Source of the DNA: Methyloceanibacter sp.
GTDB taxonomy: Bacteria; Pseudomonadota; Alphaproteobacteria; Rhizobiales; Methyloligellaceae
Direction of reading: 5' to 3'
NCBI GenBank assembly: GCA_016649675.1
Contig: JAENXG010000024.1
Coordinates: forward strand, 1-16,429
Length of the DNA: 16,429 nt
The translations under genes were made by a program, and so were the position numbers. The notes under the pieces were generated by a model. The model had not been told where the DNA came from and did no database searches. It saw only the letters and a program-made list of their open reading frames with translations. Shown one piece after another: positions 14,574 through 16,429 of the stretch; position 1 is the first letter of the stretch; the number at the start of each line of letters is the position of its first letter.

Positions 14574-14825
14574 ATGAAGCAGAAACCGCAAGCGACCGCC
14601 GCCAAAGCGCAGGACAAGGTGATGCCCCCCGTATCGCTCTCGGAGCTCTGCGGCGAGGCTGCCGATCATGTCGCCAAGGCGCGCGTCGCGCTCTTCGACG
14701 AAAGCGGCAATGCCGACCGCGCCCTTCTCCATCTCGACGAGGCGATCTTCTGCCTGAGGCGCCTCTTGGCGCATGGCCGGGCGTCGGGCATCAACGGCGC
14801 CGGCGCCAAGCTGCGCTCCGCTTAG
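14574..14825 (+). CDS. Small unknown helical protein
   Basis: An 83-residue protein that I do not recognise. The ATG follows a long G-run (about 14560-14568), a strong ribosome binding site. Third-position GC is high throughout, which supports coding. The middle (about 22-66) is predicted helical: LSELCGEAADHVAKARVALF and NADRALLHLDEAIFCLRRLL, with Cys26 and Cys60. The ends are Lys/Gln- and Gly/Ala-rich. No signal peptide or membrane helix. It converges on ymdB with a 2-base gap. It may be a conserved hypothetical protein; I claim no function. Confidence 0.65.
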   Translation: MKQKPQATAAKAQDKVMPPVSLSELCGEAADHVAKARVALFDESGNADRALLHLDEAIFCLRRLLAHGRASGINGAGAKLRSA

Positions 14826-14827
14826 GT

Positions 14828-15652
14828 TCAACTCACCCAGAACGCAGGCTCGGTCTGCGATAGCCTGCCGCCGAGCCTGAGCGGCGCGATGGCGCGGGCG
14901 AGACCCGTTTCATCGTCGACGTCGATGCCGACCCCGCACAGGGTCGCCTCACCGAGTGCGGGCGTGAAGCGCCCAGTCGGAATCTTGGTGAGGAAGCGGC
15001 TGAGCGGCTCCTCCTTGTCCATGCCGAGCACCGAATCGAAATCCCCGCACATGCCGGCGTCGCTGATATAGGCGGTGCCGCCCCGCAAGATCTGCTCGTC
15101 GGCCGTGGGCACATGGGTATGGGTGCCGACCAGGCCGCTCGCGCGCCCGTCGACGAAATGCCCCATGGCCTCTTTCTCGGAGGTCGCCTCGGCGTGGAAA
15201 TCGATGAGGATGGCGTCGGCGCCGGTCTTCAATCCGCAAGCTTCGAGCTCACGTTCGACGGCGCGGAAGGGGTCGTCGAGGTCGGCCATGAACACCCGCC
15301 CCATGGCATTGATCACGAGCACGTCGGCGCCAGTCTTGGCCTTGAACAATCCAGCGCCCCTGCCCGGCGTCCCTTGCGGGAAATTGATGGGCCGCAGCAG
15401 GCGATCGTGGCGCTCGATGAAGACGAGCGCCTCGCGCTGGTCGAAGACATGGTTCCCCGTCGTCACCACGTCGGCGCCGGCGTCGAGAAGATCGATCAGG
15501 ATCGCTTCCGAAATGCCGAAGCCGCCGGCAGCGTTCTCGCCGTTCACCACCACGAAATCGAGGCGGTAGCGCTCGCGCAGTTTCGGCAACGCCTCGATGA
15601 CCGCGGTGCGCCCCGACCGGCCGACCAGGTCCCCCAGAAACAAGATACGCAT
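14828..15652 (-). CDS. YmdB-family metallophosphoesterase
   Basis: A 274-residue member of the YmdB/TIGR00282 metallophosphoesterase family, described in Bacillus as a cyclic-nucleotide phosphodiesterase with wide effects on biofilm and gene expression. All metal ligands are visible: Asp8 (FLGDLVG), Glu39-Asn40 (VNGEN), Asn67-His68 (GNHVFD), His153 (DFHAEATSEK), and His178/His180 (GTHTHVPTADE). The length is right, and the ATG at 15650-15652 starts the family motif MRILFLGDLVG. It is on the same strand as zapA and the 6S RNA, downstream of both. In many alphaproteobacteria the 5-formyltetrahydrofolate cyclo-ligase gene sits between them, which is not the case here. Confidence 0.95.
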   Translation of the reverse strand: MRILFLGDLVGRSGRTAVIEALPKLRERYRLDFVVVNGENAAGGFGISEAILIDLLDAGADVVTTGNHVFDQREALVFIERHDRLLRPINFPQGTPGRGAGLFKAKTGADVLVINAMGRVFMADLDDPFRAVERELEACGLKTGADAILIDFHAEATSEKEAMGHFVDGRASGLVGTHTHVPTADEQILRGGTAYISDAGMCGDFDSVLGMDKEEPLSRFLTKIPTGRFTPALGEATLCGVGIDVDDETGLARAIAPLRLGGRLSQTEPAFWVS

Positions 15653-15778
15653 GCCTGCCGCCGATCCGCCTCGCCTCGCGAGGTCAAGTCTCCACAGGCG
15701 TCAATACCGAATCGCGGCGAATGTCGCCAGTTTTGTGGGACTTGGAGGCGGACGGATTTTGGCGACAGCCCCAAAGAG
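15653..15778. other. Region between ymdB and the 6S RNA, no gene
   Basis: About 125 bases without a gene. It holds an inverted repeat GTCGCCA (15723-15729) and TGGCGAC (15760-15766), and a hairpin GCCCC (15768-15772) with GGGGC (15778-15782) and an AAAGA loop, which on the minus strand lies at the very 3' end of the 6S RNA and could help end transcription. No T-run follows. A TTGACG on the minus strand could be a -35 box for ymdB, but no matching -10 is evident. Confidence 0.4.
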
Positions 15779-15939
15779 GGGCAAGGCCGCGATGGCCGTC
15801 GGAGCGTAGACCCCGGATTTCCCTACATTAAGTAGGTGGGCGCCAAATGACGGAGACCACGGTCTCCGCCAGGGTCGGCTCCCTTAGGATCTTATAGGGC
15901 TCTGGGATTGTGCTCCTAACGCGCCTCGCAGCCCGCCGC
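15779..15939 (-). ncRNA. ssrS: 6S RNA candidate
   Basis: 6S RNA mimics an open promoter, binding RNA polymerase in stationary phase, and in alphaproteobacteria usually follows zapA. The minus strand here folds as expected. An apical arm pairs GGCGGAGACC with GGTCTCCGTC (10 bp, one G-U) above GGGAGCC with GGCGCCC. Beside it lies the small hairpin CCTAC-TTAAT-GTAGG on the 3' side of a central bubble. A long broken closing stem pairs GGAGC with GCTCC, CTGCGA with TCGCGG, and GGGC with GCCC. TATAGT at 15945-15950 puts the start near 15939, giving about 161 nt, the usual 6S length. The ends are approximate. The call rests on fold, length and synteny. Confidence 0.65.
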
Positions 15940-15944
15940 CTCGG

Positions 15945-15950
15945 ACTATA
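15945..15950 (-). promoter_or_regulatory. -10 box of the 6S RNA candidate
   Basis: TATAGT on the minus strand, one base from the TATAAT consensus, lies 6 to 7 bases ahead of the proposed 6S 5' end. I see no good -35 hexamer at standard spacing (the 17-base position reads close to GTCGCAT). Confidence 0.4.
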
Positions 15951-15978
15951 ACCGAAGAAACCGATCAATGCGACTAAC

Positions 15979-16010
15979 GCATGATCGAGAAACTTGGAAC
16001 CGGTTCATGC
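15979..16010. repeat. Decayed copy of the palindromic repeat
   Basis: It begins GCATGATC and continues through GGAACCGGTT as in the copy at 14360-14408, but then joins directly to CATGC. The stretch holding the second inner arm and bulge is missing. The ends still pair, GCATGA (15979-15984) with TCATGC (16005-16010). It lies between the zapA stop and the 6S promoter. Confidence 0.7.
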
Positions 16011-16018
16011 AACCACGC

Positions 16019-16411
16019 TCAAGGCCGTTTCGCTGGGCTGATGACGGGGCTCGCTTCGCTGCCGAAGCGCTCGTTCAGGAGTTCCAGCCGATCCGCCGCG
16101 GCGCTGACCCTCGCCGCAAGGTCGGCCTTGAAGCTCTTCGCCGATTCGTCGCCTGCCGACTTGTCGCGGCGGGCTTCGGCCAGCGCGGACTTCATCTCCT
16201 GCACTTGACGCCGAAGCTCCCACAACTCGTCGGTGACGAGCAAAGAGGCCATCAGGATCAGCCGGTCGTCTCCCACCTGGCCGAACTTGCGCTTCATCGT
16301 GTCGACATGGGAGCTGAGATATTCGGCGAGCGCGATGAGATGCGTCTCCTCGCCCTCCCCGCATTCAAGCCGATACGTCCGGCCGTTCAACGTGACGCTG
16401 ACTTGTCCCAT
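16019..16411 (-). CDS. zapA: Cell division protein ZapA
   Basis: ZapA binds FtsZ filaments and stabilises the Z-ring. The 130-residue protein opens MGQVSVTLNGRTYRLECGEGEE, a ZapA head domain (about 1-45), with HLIALAEYLSSHVDTMK. Helical segments follow, LILMASLLVTDELWELRRQVQEMK (split by a turn) and RVSAAADRLELLNERF, forming the dimer/tetramer coiled coil. The length is normal for alphaproteobacteria. The ATG at 16409-16411 follows GCGGGGG. Downstream on the same strand come the decayed repeat and the 6S RNA candidate, the usual zapA-ssrS pairing. Confidence 0.93.
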   Translation of the reverse strand: MGQVSVTLNGRTYRLECGEGEETHLIALAEYLSSHVDTMKRKFGQVGDDRLILMASLLVTDELWELRRQVQEMKSALAEARRDKSAGDESAKSFKADLAARVSAAADRLELLNERFGSEASPVISPAKRP

Positions 16412-16429
16412 GCGAAACCCCCGCTTGGC

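Overview
The window is GC-rich chromosomal DNA from an alphaproteobacterium, most likely a Rhizobiales (Hyphomicrobiales) member. Three things support this: the ybgC–tolQ, ruvCAB, yebC, ymdB and zapA proteins read as alphaproteobacterial; zapA is followed by a 6S RNA-like element; and an imperfect palindrome of a type I remember as common in Rhizobiales genomes lies at 14360-14408, with a decayed copy at 15979-16010. The genus cannot be fixed from the sequence alone.

Layout. (1) 1-3110, minus strand: ruvC-ruvA-ruvB-ybgC form a tight operon in which each stop overlaps the next start by 4 bases. After a 228-base gap comes the start of tolQ, cut by the window edge. This is Holliday junction processing followed by the Tol-Pal envelope cluster. 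(2) 3307-13566: an accessory block. It holds a Trp-rich protein built on a 44-residue tandem repeat; an OmpR/EnvZ-type two-component system; a divergent His-rich secreted Spy/LTXXQ-like protein; a membrane-anchored TIR protein with an extracytoplasmic C-terminal domain; a GAF-like class III nucleotide cyclase; an OprD-type porin; a family 2 glycosyltransferase; a secreted SYLF/YSC84 protein; and a small c-type cytochrome. (3) 13563-16429: housekeeping again, with yebC, a small unknown ORF, ymdB, 6S RNA and zapA.

In many Rhizobiales yebC lies next to ruvC, so the roughly 10.5 kb between them here looks like lineage-specific cargo. Several of its genes concern the envelope and signalling. The clearest regulatory signal is between the response regulator and the Spy-like gene: three copies of GCAACGTT spaced exactly 31 bp apart, a good candidate operator for that response regulator. 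The other unusual items are the TIR–transmembrane–periplasmic architecture, the 132-bp in-frame repeat array, and the zapA–6S–ymdB order without the usual 5-formyltetrahydrofolate cyclo-ligase gene. I see no CRISPR array, tRNA, rRNA, insertion sequence or integrase.
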